In this document: in pieces, positions 7,112-13,745 of the stretch
Layout: every line of letters starts with the position of its first letter
Position numbering within the stretch: the stretch's first letter is position 1
NCBI GenBank assembly: GCA_005879095.1
Contig: VBLM01000071.1
Coordinates: 1 to 13,745, forward strand
DNA length: 13,745 nucleotides
Source: Deltaproteobacteria bacterium
GTDB lineage: Bacteria > Myxococcota > Myxococcia > Myxococcales > 40CM-4-68-19
Direction: 5' to 3'
Notes under the pieces: generated by a model
What the model saw: only the letters and a program-made list of their open reading frames with translations
What the model was told of the DNA's origin: nothing
Databases searched by the model: none
Position numbers and translations under genes: made by a program

Positions 7112-7145
7112 CTGTGAACTCCAGCGGCCGCCTCCGGGGCTGATT

Positions 7146-7155
7146 GGAAGCTTCC
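7146..7155. promoter_or_regulatory. Palindrome GGAAGCTTCC in the divergent intergenic region, copy 1
   Basis: A perfect 10-bp palindrome lies 35 bp upstream of the HARE/Mrr start, next to the only AT-rich patch of the region (aaaaaagtctttaaacac, about 7170-7187). The position suits an operator between divergent genes, perhaps for the adjacent winged-helix protein. No clear -35/-10 pair was found, so this is only a candidate. Confidence 0.3.
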
Positions 7156-7231
7156 CTCGGGCCGGCTCGAAAAAAGTCTTTAAACACTATTGAGTTGCGC
7201 CGAAATCGTCAACGAAATTAGTCTCGCCACC

Positions 7232-8031
7232 GTGATCCGCATCAAGCCAGGGCGGTCGTGGCGCATGAATCCCACCTACGTGGGTGAGCTGCGCGCCCTG
7301 ACGTCGCCTCGCGGATTTACCGGCGCGGAGATTCTCGACGTGCTCGGCGTCGAGGTCGACGGCGTCGACATCGCGGCGGGCGTCGGCGAAGCGCGGGTGC
7401 TGGTCGCGGTCGACGAGCTGTCGCAGGCGCTCTTGCGGATGGGCGATGGCGAGCCGGCGGCGCAGGCGACGATCGGGCCCGGCCCGACCGAGCTGGTCCT
7501 CGAGGCGCGCGGGCCGGATCTGCTGCTCACGCTGGTCTCGCTCGCGCCGCCCGCGCGCGTGTTGGCTGGCGGACTTCTCGTCGACGCCCGCAAAATGCGC
7601 AGCGCGACGCTCCACGCCGCGCGCGGGCTGCTGCTCGACCTGCTCGCGATCAGCCCGGTGCTCTCCGACGCGCCGCTGGCGCAGCGGCTCGGCGAATCGT
7701 GCGCGCAGCTGGCGCGGCGGCCGACCAAAGCCGCGCGGCGGTGGCCGTCGAAGGAGGCGGCGGCCCGGGCGATGGTTTTCTATCCCGCCGACGCCCGCCG
7801 GCGGCTGGAGTCGCTGCAGCTGCAGCTTCCGCCCGAGACGGTGGCGCGGCTGCGCGGGCGCAACGAGGCGCGTTTCGCGCCGCTCGCGCCGCACCTCGGC
7901 CAGGGTTCGCTGGCGCTGGTCCGCCGCGGCGCGCCCGGGCTGGTCTGCGAAGGGGCCCCGTTTTTGATCCTGCGAAACCTGCTCGGCGAGGCGGAGCGGC
8001 TGGTCGAAGCATGGGAGAGCGGCGCGCGCGC
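7232..8031 (+). pseudogene. Truncated 5' copy of the PQQ-propeller gene
   Basis: This is the N-terminal third (about 266 residues from the GTG) of the protein encoded intact at 8644-10800. At 8031 it is cut by the duplication junction, and the frame continues to a stop at 8230 through antisense HARE/Mrr sequence, adding about 66 unrelated residues. The PQQ-propeller part is lost, so the product would be only the uncharacterised N-terminal domain with a junk tail. It keeps a full copy of the upstream region and could be transcribed. Start choice follows that of the intact copy. Confidence 0.8.
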
Positions 8032-8523
8032 CTGCCGCTGCGCCAGCGCCTCGAACACGACTTCGGCCGGGGGTGGATACCTTCGCTGGCCCTTGGCGCG
8101 CGCCTGGTCCTGCCGCCGCCGCTCGGCCTCGACCTCCTCGTGGCCTTCCTCGTGCTCCGCCTGCAGCTCGGCCAGCCGGCGGCGGGCCTGCGCATGGATC
8201 GGCCGCGGCTCGCGCTCGGGCGGGCGATAGAGCGGCTCGCCGGTGTCGGGCGGCGCCATCGGCGGCGCGACCGGCTCGACGATGACCTCCGGCGGCACGT
8301 TCCATTCCACCAGCGCGAAGGTGCCCTCCGGGGCGACCGCCACGACCTTGCGGTCCTCCTCGCGCTTGGCCATCGCGGCGAGCCGCTGGCCCATCGTCAC
8401 TTCCGGATCCTGCCCGACGTGCGAGAGCAGGTTTTCCTTCAGCGCGAGCTCGGCAATTTCCTTGAAGTGGAGGGGCTTTCCGGCGCGGCGCAGCACTTCC
8501 ACCGCTGCTTCCGTAAACGTCAT
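8032..8523 (-). pseudogene. Truncated 5' copy of the HARE-HTH/Mrr gene
   Basis: It encodes the first 164 residues of the protein whose intact gene lies at 5435-7111: the first HARE-HTH, the charged linker, and the first few residues of the second winged helix. After the junction the frame runs on to 7780 through antisense propeller sequence, adding 83 unrelated residues. The Mrr-fold domain is absent. The ATG and the GGAG site are duplicated intact, so a free HARE-HTH domain could still be made. The one base differing from the intact copy (8473 G) is in the third position of codon Pro17 and is silent. Confidence 0.8.
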
Positions 8524-8557
8524 CTGTGAACTCCAGCGGCCGCCTCCGGGGCTGATT

Positions 8558-8567
8558 GGAAGCTTCC
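8558..8567. promoter_or_regulatory. Palindrome GGAAGCTTCC in the divergent intergenic region, copy 2
   Basis: Second copy of the 10-bp palindrome, carried by the tandem duplication. It lies upstream of the intact propeller gene and of the truncated HARE/Mrr copy. Candidate operator only. Confidence 0.3.
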
Positions 8568-8643
8568 CTCGGGCCGGCTCGAAAAAAGTCTTTAAACACT
8601 ATTGAGTTGCGCCGAAATCGTCAACGAAATTAGTCTCGCCACC

Positions 8644-10800
8644 GTGATCCGCATCAAGCCAGGGCGGTCGTGGCGCATGAATCCCACCTACGTGGGTGAG
8701 CTGCGCGCCCTGACGTCGCCTCGCGGATTTACCGGCGCGGAGATTCTCGACGTGCTCGGCGTCGAGGTCGACGGCGTCGACATCGCGGCGGGCGTCGGCG
8801 AAGCGCGGGTGCTGGTCGCGGTCGACGAGCTGTCGCAGGCGCTCTTGCGGATGGGCGATGGCGAGCCGGCGGCGCAGGCGACGATCGGGCCCGGCCCGAC
8901 CGAGCTGGTCCTCGAGGCGCGCGGGCCGGATCTGCTGCTCACGCTGGTCTCGCTCGCGCCGCCCGCGCGCGTGTTGGCTGGCGGACTTCTCGTCGACGCC
9001 CGCAAAATGCGCAGCGCGACGCTCCACGCCGCGCGCGGGCTGCTGCTCGACCTGCTCGCGATCAGCCCGGTGCTCTCCGACGCGCCGCTGGCGCAGCGGC
9101 TCGGCGAATCGTGCGCGCAGCTGGCGCGGCGGCCGACCAAAGCCGCGCGGCGGTGGCCGTCGAAGGAGGCGGCGGCCCGGGCGATGGTTTTCTATCCCGC
9201 CGACGCCCGCCGGCGGCTGGAGTCGCTGCAGCTGCAGCTTCCGCCCGAGACGGTGGCGCGGCTGCGCGGGCGCAACGAGGCGCGTTTCGCGCCGCTCGCG
9301 CCGCACCTCGGCCAGGGTTCGCTGGCGCTGGTCCGCCGCGGCGCGCCCGGGCTGGTCTGCGAAGGGGCCCCGTTTTTGATCCTGCGAAACCTGCTCGGCG
9401 AGGCGGAGCGGCTGGTCGAAGCATGGGAGAGCGGCGCGCGCGCGTTTTCGCTGCGCTTCGGCCCGCACGAGCTGTCCTGCGATCTCACCACCGATCAGGT
9501 CCGCGCTCCGGGCTGGCGCAAGCCGGCGGAGCTGCCGGCGCTGCGGATCGCGCGGATGGTGAGCCTCGCGGCGGTCGGATACGCGGACGAGGCGCACCAG
9601 CAGGACGAGCTGGCCGCCGACCTGCGCGAGCGCGCGCACCTCCTCGAGCGGCACTGCGGCGATCTGGAGTCCGGCGACCTGCGCCGCGCGCCCGAGACGG
9701 TGGCCGCGCCGGCGGCGCCGCAGGAGGCGCAGCGGCAGGGACCGCTGACGCAGGGACGGATGCGGCGGCTGGTCTACCGCGAGGCCTGGCGGGCGCCGGC
9801 GCCGGGCGCCCTGCGGGTGCTGCCGTTCGCGCACGGGCCGGTGCTGGCCGAGCTTCCCGGAGCGTTGCACGCGCGCGATTCCGAGACGGGCGATCCGCTC
9901 TGGACCGTCCCCGCGGCGCCCGGCGCCGTCGCGCGAGGGCTCGAGCTGTTCTACGCCGAGCCCGGCGATGCGCTGGTCCGGCTCGACGTGGCCACCGGCG
10001 AAGTGCGCTGGAAGCGGCGCATGCGCGGAGCCGCGCACCCGGCGCGGCTGTGGGCGCTTCCGGGCGGAGTCGCCCGCGCGCTTCCCGGCGAAGGGCTGGC
10101 GGTCGCCGCCGACGAGGGTACGCTCGCCTTCCGCGCCAAGCTGCCCGGCGGCGCGCCGTCGGCGCTGCTGGCGGTCGATCGCGTGCTGGTGGCGGCGCTC
10201 GGATCCGGGTCGCTGGCCGGCCTCGATCCGGCGGACGGCCGTATCCTCTGGAAACAGCGCTGCAAGGTTTCCGGGATCGTCGCCTGCGGGACCAGGGCGC
10301 TGGTGCTGTCGGAAAACGGCCTGTGGTACGTCGACCCACATTCCGGCGAATCGGCCTGGGAACGCGAGGTTCCCTCCGGATCGCGCTCGCTGACGGTCGC
10401 CCACGGAAACGCGATGGTCCTCGGCGGCGCAGAGGTGCTGGCGTTTTCGCTGGCCGACGGAACGCCGCGGCCGGCGATGCCGCTGCCCTGGGCGCGGGAC
10501 CTCGCGGCGGGAGAAGATCCCGAGGCAGTGATCGCGACCGGCGACGGCGGCGCGGCGGCGAGGCTGGACGGAAAGCGCTGGTCGATCGCGGCCGAGGACG
10601 GCGGACCGTCCGCGGCAGCGCAGATCGAGCGCGGTATCGCGCTCGTCGGGCGCCGGCTGCTCGACGTGCAGGAAGGACTCGTCGTGGCACAGTTGCCGCC
10701 GGCAAGAGAAGCCGCGCTCGCCCCGGATCTCTCGTGCACGCTGCTGATCGATGACGAACTCGCGGTCTGGCGGCTGGCGACCCACCTCGCGCTGGTCTAG
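8644..10800 (+). CDS. PQQ-like beta-propeller protein with an uncharacterised N-terminal domain
   Basis: A protein of about 718 aa. Residues about 1-330 are an alpha/beta region I do not recognise, opening with VIRIKPGRSWRMNPTYVGEL. A charged helical linker lies near 310-385. The C-terminal half holds PQQ/BamB-like propeller blades marked by LHARDSETGDPLW (408-420), LVRLDVATGEVRW (444-456), LAGLDPADGRILW (524-536) and LWYVDPHSGESAW (560-572). No signal peptide or lipobox is visible, so a cytoplasmic location is more likely than a BamB role. The start is uncertain: GTG 8644 keeps the first predicted strand, TTG 8602 would add 14 residues, and ATG 8677 would remove 11. None has a strong Shine-Dalgarno. 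It diverges from HARE/Mrr genes, and its first 800 bp are duplicated upstream. Its stop is 4 bp from the convergent gene. Function unknown. Confidence 0.8.
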   Translation: MIRIKPGRSWRMNPTYVGELRALTSPRGFTGAEILDVLGVEVDGVDIAAGVGEARVLVAVDELSQALLRMGDGEPAAQATIGPGPTELVLEARGPDLLLTLVSLAPPARVLAGGLLVDARKMRSATLHAARGLLLDLLAISPVLSDAPLAQRLGESCAQLARRPTKAARRWPSKEAAARAMVFYPADARRRLESLQLQLPPETVARLRGRNEARFAPLAPHLGQGSLALVRRGAPGLVCEGAPFLILRNLLGEAERLVEAWESGARAFSLRFGPHELSCDLTTDQVRAPGWRKPAELPALRIARMVSLAAVGYADEAHQQDELAADLRERAHLLERHCGDLESGDLRRAPETVAAPAAPQEAQRQGPLTQGRMRRLVYREAWRAPAPGALRVLPFAHGPVLAELPGALHARDSETGDPLWTVPAAPGAVARGLELFYAEPGDALVRLDVATGEVRWKRRMRGAAHPARLWALPGGVARALPGEGLAVAADEGTLAFRAKLPGGAPSALLAVDRVLVAALGSGSLAGLDPADGRILWKQRCKVSGIVACGTRALVLSENGLWYVDPHSGESAWEREVPSGSRSLTVAHGNAMVLGGAEVLAFSLADGTPRPAMPLPWARDLAAGEDPEAVIATGDGGAAARLDGKRWSIAAEDGGPSAAAQIERGIALVGRRLLDVQEGLVVAQLPPAREAALAPDLSCTLLIDDELAVWRLATHLALV

Positions 10801-10804
10801 GGCG

Positions 10805-11187
10805 TCACCATTTCACCGGCGAGAGGTCCTGCTCCGCGTGGTCGACGAACGTCACCTGCCGCTGCTGGCCGACCAGCGGTACGGTCACGGTCCGATAATA
10901 GGTCAGCCAGATGTTCACGAACTTCGGCGACTCGGTCCGCTCGATGCGCAGGTCGTCGCGCTGCACGTCGATGGACATCACGGACATCCCGCTGCGATCC
11001 TTCTCCCCGGTATCGAACTGCCGCTGCAGCTGGATGAAGACCCAGGTCTTCACCTTCTCGTCGTCCGGCTCGCGGTAGCACATGTTGGCCGCTTCCTTGA
11101 GCGTACGGTTGACGGCGACGTTGTCCCAGTAGGCGGGCCCGTAGGGATCAGGACGGTCACGAAGGTGAGGCCGCGCGGCTTGCGCAT
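10805..11187 (-). pseudogene. DUF4845-like small membrane protein, frameshifted and apparently missing its transmembrane core
   Basis: The ATG (11185-11187) shares one base with the lepB stop (TGATG). That frame reads [14 protein letters not shown], the start expected of a DUF4845-type protein that follows lepB in many Proteobacteria, and then turns to nonsense. Good coding resumes one frame over near 11148 as DPYGPAYWDNVAVNRTLKEA and continues through MCYREPDDEKVKTWVF to a TGA at 10805. Neither frame alone gives a plausible gene: the second has no ATG, GTG or TTG between its upstream stop and that segment. Adding one C in the CCC run at 11144-11146 would rejoin the frames, but the hydrophobic segment would then be only about 8 residues. 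A longer deletion is therefore likely. The DUF4845 assignment rests on position and layout. Confidence 0.55.
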
Positions 11188-12351
11188 CAATTCACTCCGT
11201 GGAACATCCGCTCGAAGCGGATTCCGGCCGGCCCGCCGAATGAAATCCAGATGATGCTCGCGCGCCCCTTGATGTAGCTGTAGGGGATCTGCCCGATGCC
11301 GCCCTCGACGCGGCTGTCGGCGGAGTTGTCGCGGTTGTCGCCCATCATGAAGACGCGGCCTTCCTCGACGATGTATGAGCCCGAGCGGGCCAAGACTGGG
11401 TCCTTGCGCACGATGATCGGATGCTTGCGGCCGGACAGGTCTTCGACGAACTCGTGTGCCACGATGTCCATGTCGGTGTCGGTGTACTCGGAGTGGTCCT
11501 TGTAGACGAAGTCGCCCACGTCCTGGCGCTTCTGCTCCACCCCGTTCAGGTAGACGACGTTGTCGCGCACGTCGATCCGATCGCCGGGCAGGCCGATGAC
11601 GCGCTTGACGTAATCGACGTCGGGGTGCTGCGGGTTGATGAAGACGACCACGTCGCCCCGCTGCGGCGGCCGCTCCCAGAGCTTGTGCACCTTGGCGGGA
11701 TCGGTGAACGGGATGCGCAGGCCGTAGGCATACTTGTTGACGAAGATGAAGTCGCCGACGAGGAGCGTCGGGATCATCGAGCCGGAAGGGATGTGGAAGG
11801 GCTCGAAGACGAAGGAGCGCAGGAGCAGCGCGACGAGGATGGCGCCGCCGATGCTCTCCGTATACTCGCGGGCCGCGCTCTTGCGGCCGAAGGAGAGATG
11901 GCGTTCGAGAAAGCGCGAGTCGGGCCTGCAATGCGGGCACGCCCTGCCCTTGGGCCAGCGCGTCGTTGACGCCTTTCAGGGCGCTCTCGACGTCGGCCGC
12001 TGCCGCCTCGGAAGTCTTCGCGCGATTTCGCCTGAGCAGCCGCGCGCCGCTCTTGCGCAGGCCGCGCGCTTCGTTCCGCGCCCGGCTGCGCACACCCCAC
12101 GGCGTGGCCGAGCCGATGGTCGAGAGCACGAACACGGCGAGAAAAACGGCCAGCGAGCCGAGCAGGAAGTTCTGCTGCCGCAGAAGGTGCTGGGCGACCA
12201 GCCCGATGACGACCGTCGCGGCGAGGATTCCGGCGAGCTTCCCGTAGCCGGCCGCCGCGTAGAACGCTTTCACGCCCTTGTCGGCGGCGGAAACCAGCTC
12301 CGCCTCACGCCGTGCCTGCTGCGCATTTCGCGTCTCGGCGGCCGCGGTCAT
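11187..12351 (-). CDS. lepB: Signal peptidase I (LepB) with N-terminal membrane extension, interrupted by a frameshift
   Basis: A membrane serine protease that removes signal peptides from exported proteins. Catalytic Ser is in [15 protein letters not shown] (Ser codon 11778-11780) and the general-base Lys in [11 protein letters not shown]; the box E motif [11 protein letters not shown] is present. Upstream, a frame from ATG 12351 encodes two membrane helices (about [17 protein letters not shown] and [16 protein letters not shown]) and a helical region ending VPALQA. It does not connect to the catalytic frame: the catalytic frame has no ATG, GTG or TTG before the active Ser. Removing one C from the CCC run at 11922-11924 joins them as [18 protein letters not shown], as expected for the extended LepB of this group. 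The start overlaps the lepA stop (ATGA). This is a homopolymer error or a real mutation. Confidence 0.85.
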
Positions 12352-13745
12352 TCCTCCACCTTGAGCACCGCCAGGAACGCTTCCTGCGGGATCTCGATCT
12401 GTCCCACCGACTTCATCCGCTTCTTGCCTTCCTTCTGCTTTTCGAGGAGCTTCCGCTTGCGCGAGATGTCCCCGCCGTAGCACTTGGCGAGCACGTTCTT
12501 GCGCAGCGCCTTCTGCGTCTCGCGGGCGATCACGCGGGACCCGATGGCGGCCTGGATGGCCACCTCGTACATCTGCTTGGGGATTTCCTCTTTCAACTTT
12601 TCGCAGATGATCCGGCCCCGCTGGTACGCACGCTCTCGGTGCACGATGGTACTCAAAGCATCCACCGGCTCGCCGTTGATGAGGATGTCCAGCTTCACCA
12701 GGTCTGCTTCCTGGTACCCGAGCGGTTCATAGTCCAGCGAAGCGTAACCCCGGGTGATGCTCTTGAGCTTGTCGAAGAAGTCGAAAACGACTTCGGCCAG
12801 CGGGATTTCGTACGTGATTTGAACCCGTTTGGTGCCGATATATTTGATATCTTTCTGCAGCCCGCGCCGGTCCTGGCAGAGCTTCAACACCGCGCCTACG
12901 TAGTCGTTGGGCACGTAGATGTGCGACAGCAGCATCGGCTCCATCATCTTTTCGATCTCGCCTTCGCCGGGAAGCTTGGCGGGATTATCGACCGTGATCT
13001 CGGTCCCGTCTTTTTTCTGGACCTTGTAGACCACCGAAGGCGCGGTGGTGATCAGGTTCAAGTTGTATTCGCGCTCCAGCCGCTCCTGGACGATCTCCAT
13101 GTGCAGCAGGCCCAGGTAGCCGCAGCGAAAGCCGAATCCGAGCGCCTGCGAGGTTTCGGGCTCGTAGGTGAACGCGCTGTCGTTCAGGCGCAGTTTTTCC
13201 AGGGCGTCGCGGGTATTTTCGTAGTCGGCGGAGTCCACCGGGAAGATCCCGGAGAACACCATCGGCTTGATCTCCTTGAAGCCGGGCACCGCCGTGTCGG
13301 TGGGCCTCGAGGGATCGGTCAGGGTGTCGCCGACTTTCGCGTCGTGGATCACCTTCACGTTGGCGACGACGAAACCGACCTCGCCGGCGATCAGGCTTTC
13401 CTTCCCGCGCGCTTTGGGGGCGAAGACGCCGACCTCGGCCACCTCGTACTCGCGCTTGTTCGACATGAAGATGATCTTCTGGCGCGGCCGGACGGTGCCC
13501 TCCTCGATGCGGCAGAGCATGATCACGCCGCGGTACGAGTCGTACCAGCTGTCGAAGATCAGCGCTTTCAGCGGCACTTCCGGATCGCCGCTCGGCGGCG
13601 GCACGTCCTTGACGATCTCCTCCAGCAACTCCTCGATGCCGATGCCCTCCTTGGCGCTGGTGGGCACCGCGCGGCTGGCGTCGAGGCCGATCACTTCCTC
13701 GATCTCGCGGCGGGTGCCTTCGACGTCGGCGGAAGGCAGGTCGAT
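12348..13745 (-). CDS. lepA: Elongation factor 4 (LepA), 5' part outside the window
   Basis: A ribosome-associated translational GTPase. The last 465 residues are visible. The window edge cuts the protein inside the G4 NKxD motif, so G1-G3 lie outside. The G5-like TSAKEGIG is present near residue 29. Then come the EF-Tu-like domain 2 ([20 protein letters not shown]), the EF-G domain III-like segment with [20 protein letters not shown], a domain V-like region ([20 protein letters not shown]), and the LepA-specific C-terminal domain with [18 protein letters not shown] and the end [15 protein letters not shown]. Length and motif order match E. coli LepA closely. The stop overlaps the lepB start by 4 bp. 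GGAGG is only 1 nt before that ATG, so lepB translation probably depends on coupling. lepA-lepB order is common in Proteobacteria. Confidence 0.97.
   Translation of the reverse strand: MDLPSADVEGTRREIEEVIGLDASRAVPTSAKEGIGIEELLEEIVKDVPPPSGDPEVPLKALIFDSWYDSYRGVIMLCRIEEGTVRPRQKIIFMSNKREYEVAEVGVFAPKARGKESLIAGEVGFVVANVKVIHDAKVGDTLTDPSRPTDTAVPGFKEIKPMVFSGIFPVDSADYENTRDALEKLRLNDSAFTYEPETSQALGFGFRCGYLGLLHMEIVQERLEREYNLNLITTAPSVVYKVQKKDGTEITVDNPAKLPGEGEIEKMMEPMLLSHIYVPNDYVGAVLKLCQDRRGLQKDIKYIGTKRVQITYEIPLAEVVFDFFDKLKSITRGYASLDYEPLGYQEADLVKLDILINGEPVDALSTIVHRERAYQRGRIICEKLKEEIPKQMYEVAIQAAIGSRVIARETQKALRKNVLAKCYGGDISRKRKLLEKQKEGKKRMKSVGQIEIPQEAFLAVLKVEE

Larger units (their letters stand above)
6620..8031. 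repeat. 1412-bp tandem direct repeat, copy 1
   Basis: This unit is followed immediately, with no spacer, by copy 2 at 8032-9443. I compared the two and found one difference, A at 7061 versus G at 8473. Each unit carries the first 492 bp of the HARE/Mrr gene (minus), the divergent intergenic region, and the first part of the propeller gene (plus). The endpoints are sharp: position 6619 (a) differs from 8031 (c), and 8032 (c) differs from 9444 (g). Confidence 0.95.
8032..9443. repeat. 1412-bp tandem direct repeat, copy 2
   Basis: Head-to-tail partner of 6620-8031, identical except for one base (G at 8473). Its left end creates the novel junction in which propeller-gene sequence (to 8031) meets HARE/Mrr-gene antisense sequence (from 8032). 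Its right end continues naturally into the rest of the propeller gene. Confidence 0.95.

Noticed and set aside
5798..7117. Plus-strand open frame of 439 codons opposite the HARE/Mrr gene
   Set aside because: Arg/His/Leu-rich antisense frame without motifs; the minus strand has recognisable winged-helix and Mrr-fold segments.
6620..9443. Transposon or integron explanation for the repeat
   Set aside because: No transposase, integrase, terminal inverted repeats or target-site duplication were found; the unit is made only of the two resident genes.
8599..10785. Long minus-strand open frame (728 codons) opposite the propeller gene
   Set aside because: It is the antisense shadow of a high-GC gene: Arg/Gln/Pro-rich with no domain, whereas the plus strand shows clear PQQ repeats.
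10797..11081. Alternative 94-codon minus-strand frame over the gene after lepB
   Set aside because: Gly/Arg/Ala-rich shadow; the neighbouring frame (to 10805) has a balanced composition and a natural sequence.
11915..11930. Programmed ribosomal frameshift in lepB
   Set aside because: No convincing slippery heptamer, internal Shine-Dalgarno or downstream stem was found; a base error in the C run is simpler.
11922..11960. CPHC-like zinc pair upstream of the LepB catalytic frame
   Set aside because: It appears only when reading the catalytic frame back past the frame break; in the correct N-terminal frame the same bases encode VPALQA.

Overview
The window looks like a chromosomal segment of a high-GC, myxobacteria-like bacterium (Myxococcota, formerly Deltaproteobacteria). 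This is inferred from base composition, the two small Ala/Pro-rich lipoproteins, the class II FBPase, the N-terminally extended signal peptidase I and the HARE-HTH/Mrr-fold protein. No rRNA, tRNA, IS element or CRISPR array was seen.

Layout. Positions 1-1033 (+): the end of a coiled-coil protein, then a complete short-chain dehydrogenase of the (3R)-hydroxyacyl-CoA dehydrogenase type. It converges, across two hairpins, on a 63-aa conserved-type small ORF (-) that has a good sigma70-like promoter. Positions 1497-2631: a START/COQ10-like lipid-binding protein (-) diverging from a 1-Cys peroxiredoxin of the Prx6 type (+). Positions 2612-5391 (-): a tightly overlapping operon of HEAT-repeat lipoprotein, second lipoprotein, YbgC-like thioesterase and GlpX. 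GlpX lacks its normal C-terminus. Positions 5435-10800: a divergent pair, a HARE-HTH/Mrr-fold protein (-) and a PQQ-propeller protein (+). Positions 10805-13745 (-): lepA, lepB and a DUF4845-like membrane protein. lepA runs off the window, and the other two carry frame lesions.

The most striking feature is an exact head-to-tail tandem duplication of 1412 bp: 6620-8031 followed directly by 8032-9443. It spans the 5' halves of both genes of the divergent pair and their shared intergenic region. The copies differ at a single, synonymous base (7061 A, 8473 G). The leftmost HARE/Mrr gene and the rightmost propeller gene stay intact. The middle holds two dead 5' fragments that run into each other's antisense strand.

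A second theme is damage. glpX, lepB and the gene after lepB each depart from family expectation: a missing C-terminus, a +1 base in a C run, and a lost transmembrane segment with a frame change. LepB is normally essential, so sequencing or assembly error must be weighed against real gene decay. I see no clearly new defence or signalling system. The best candidate is the divergent pair: an apparently catalytically dead Mrr-fold, double winged-helix protein facing a PQQ-propeller protein of unknown role.
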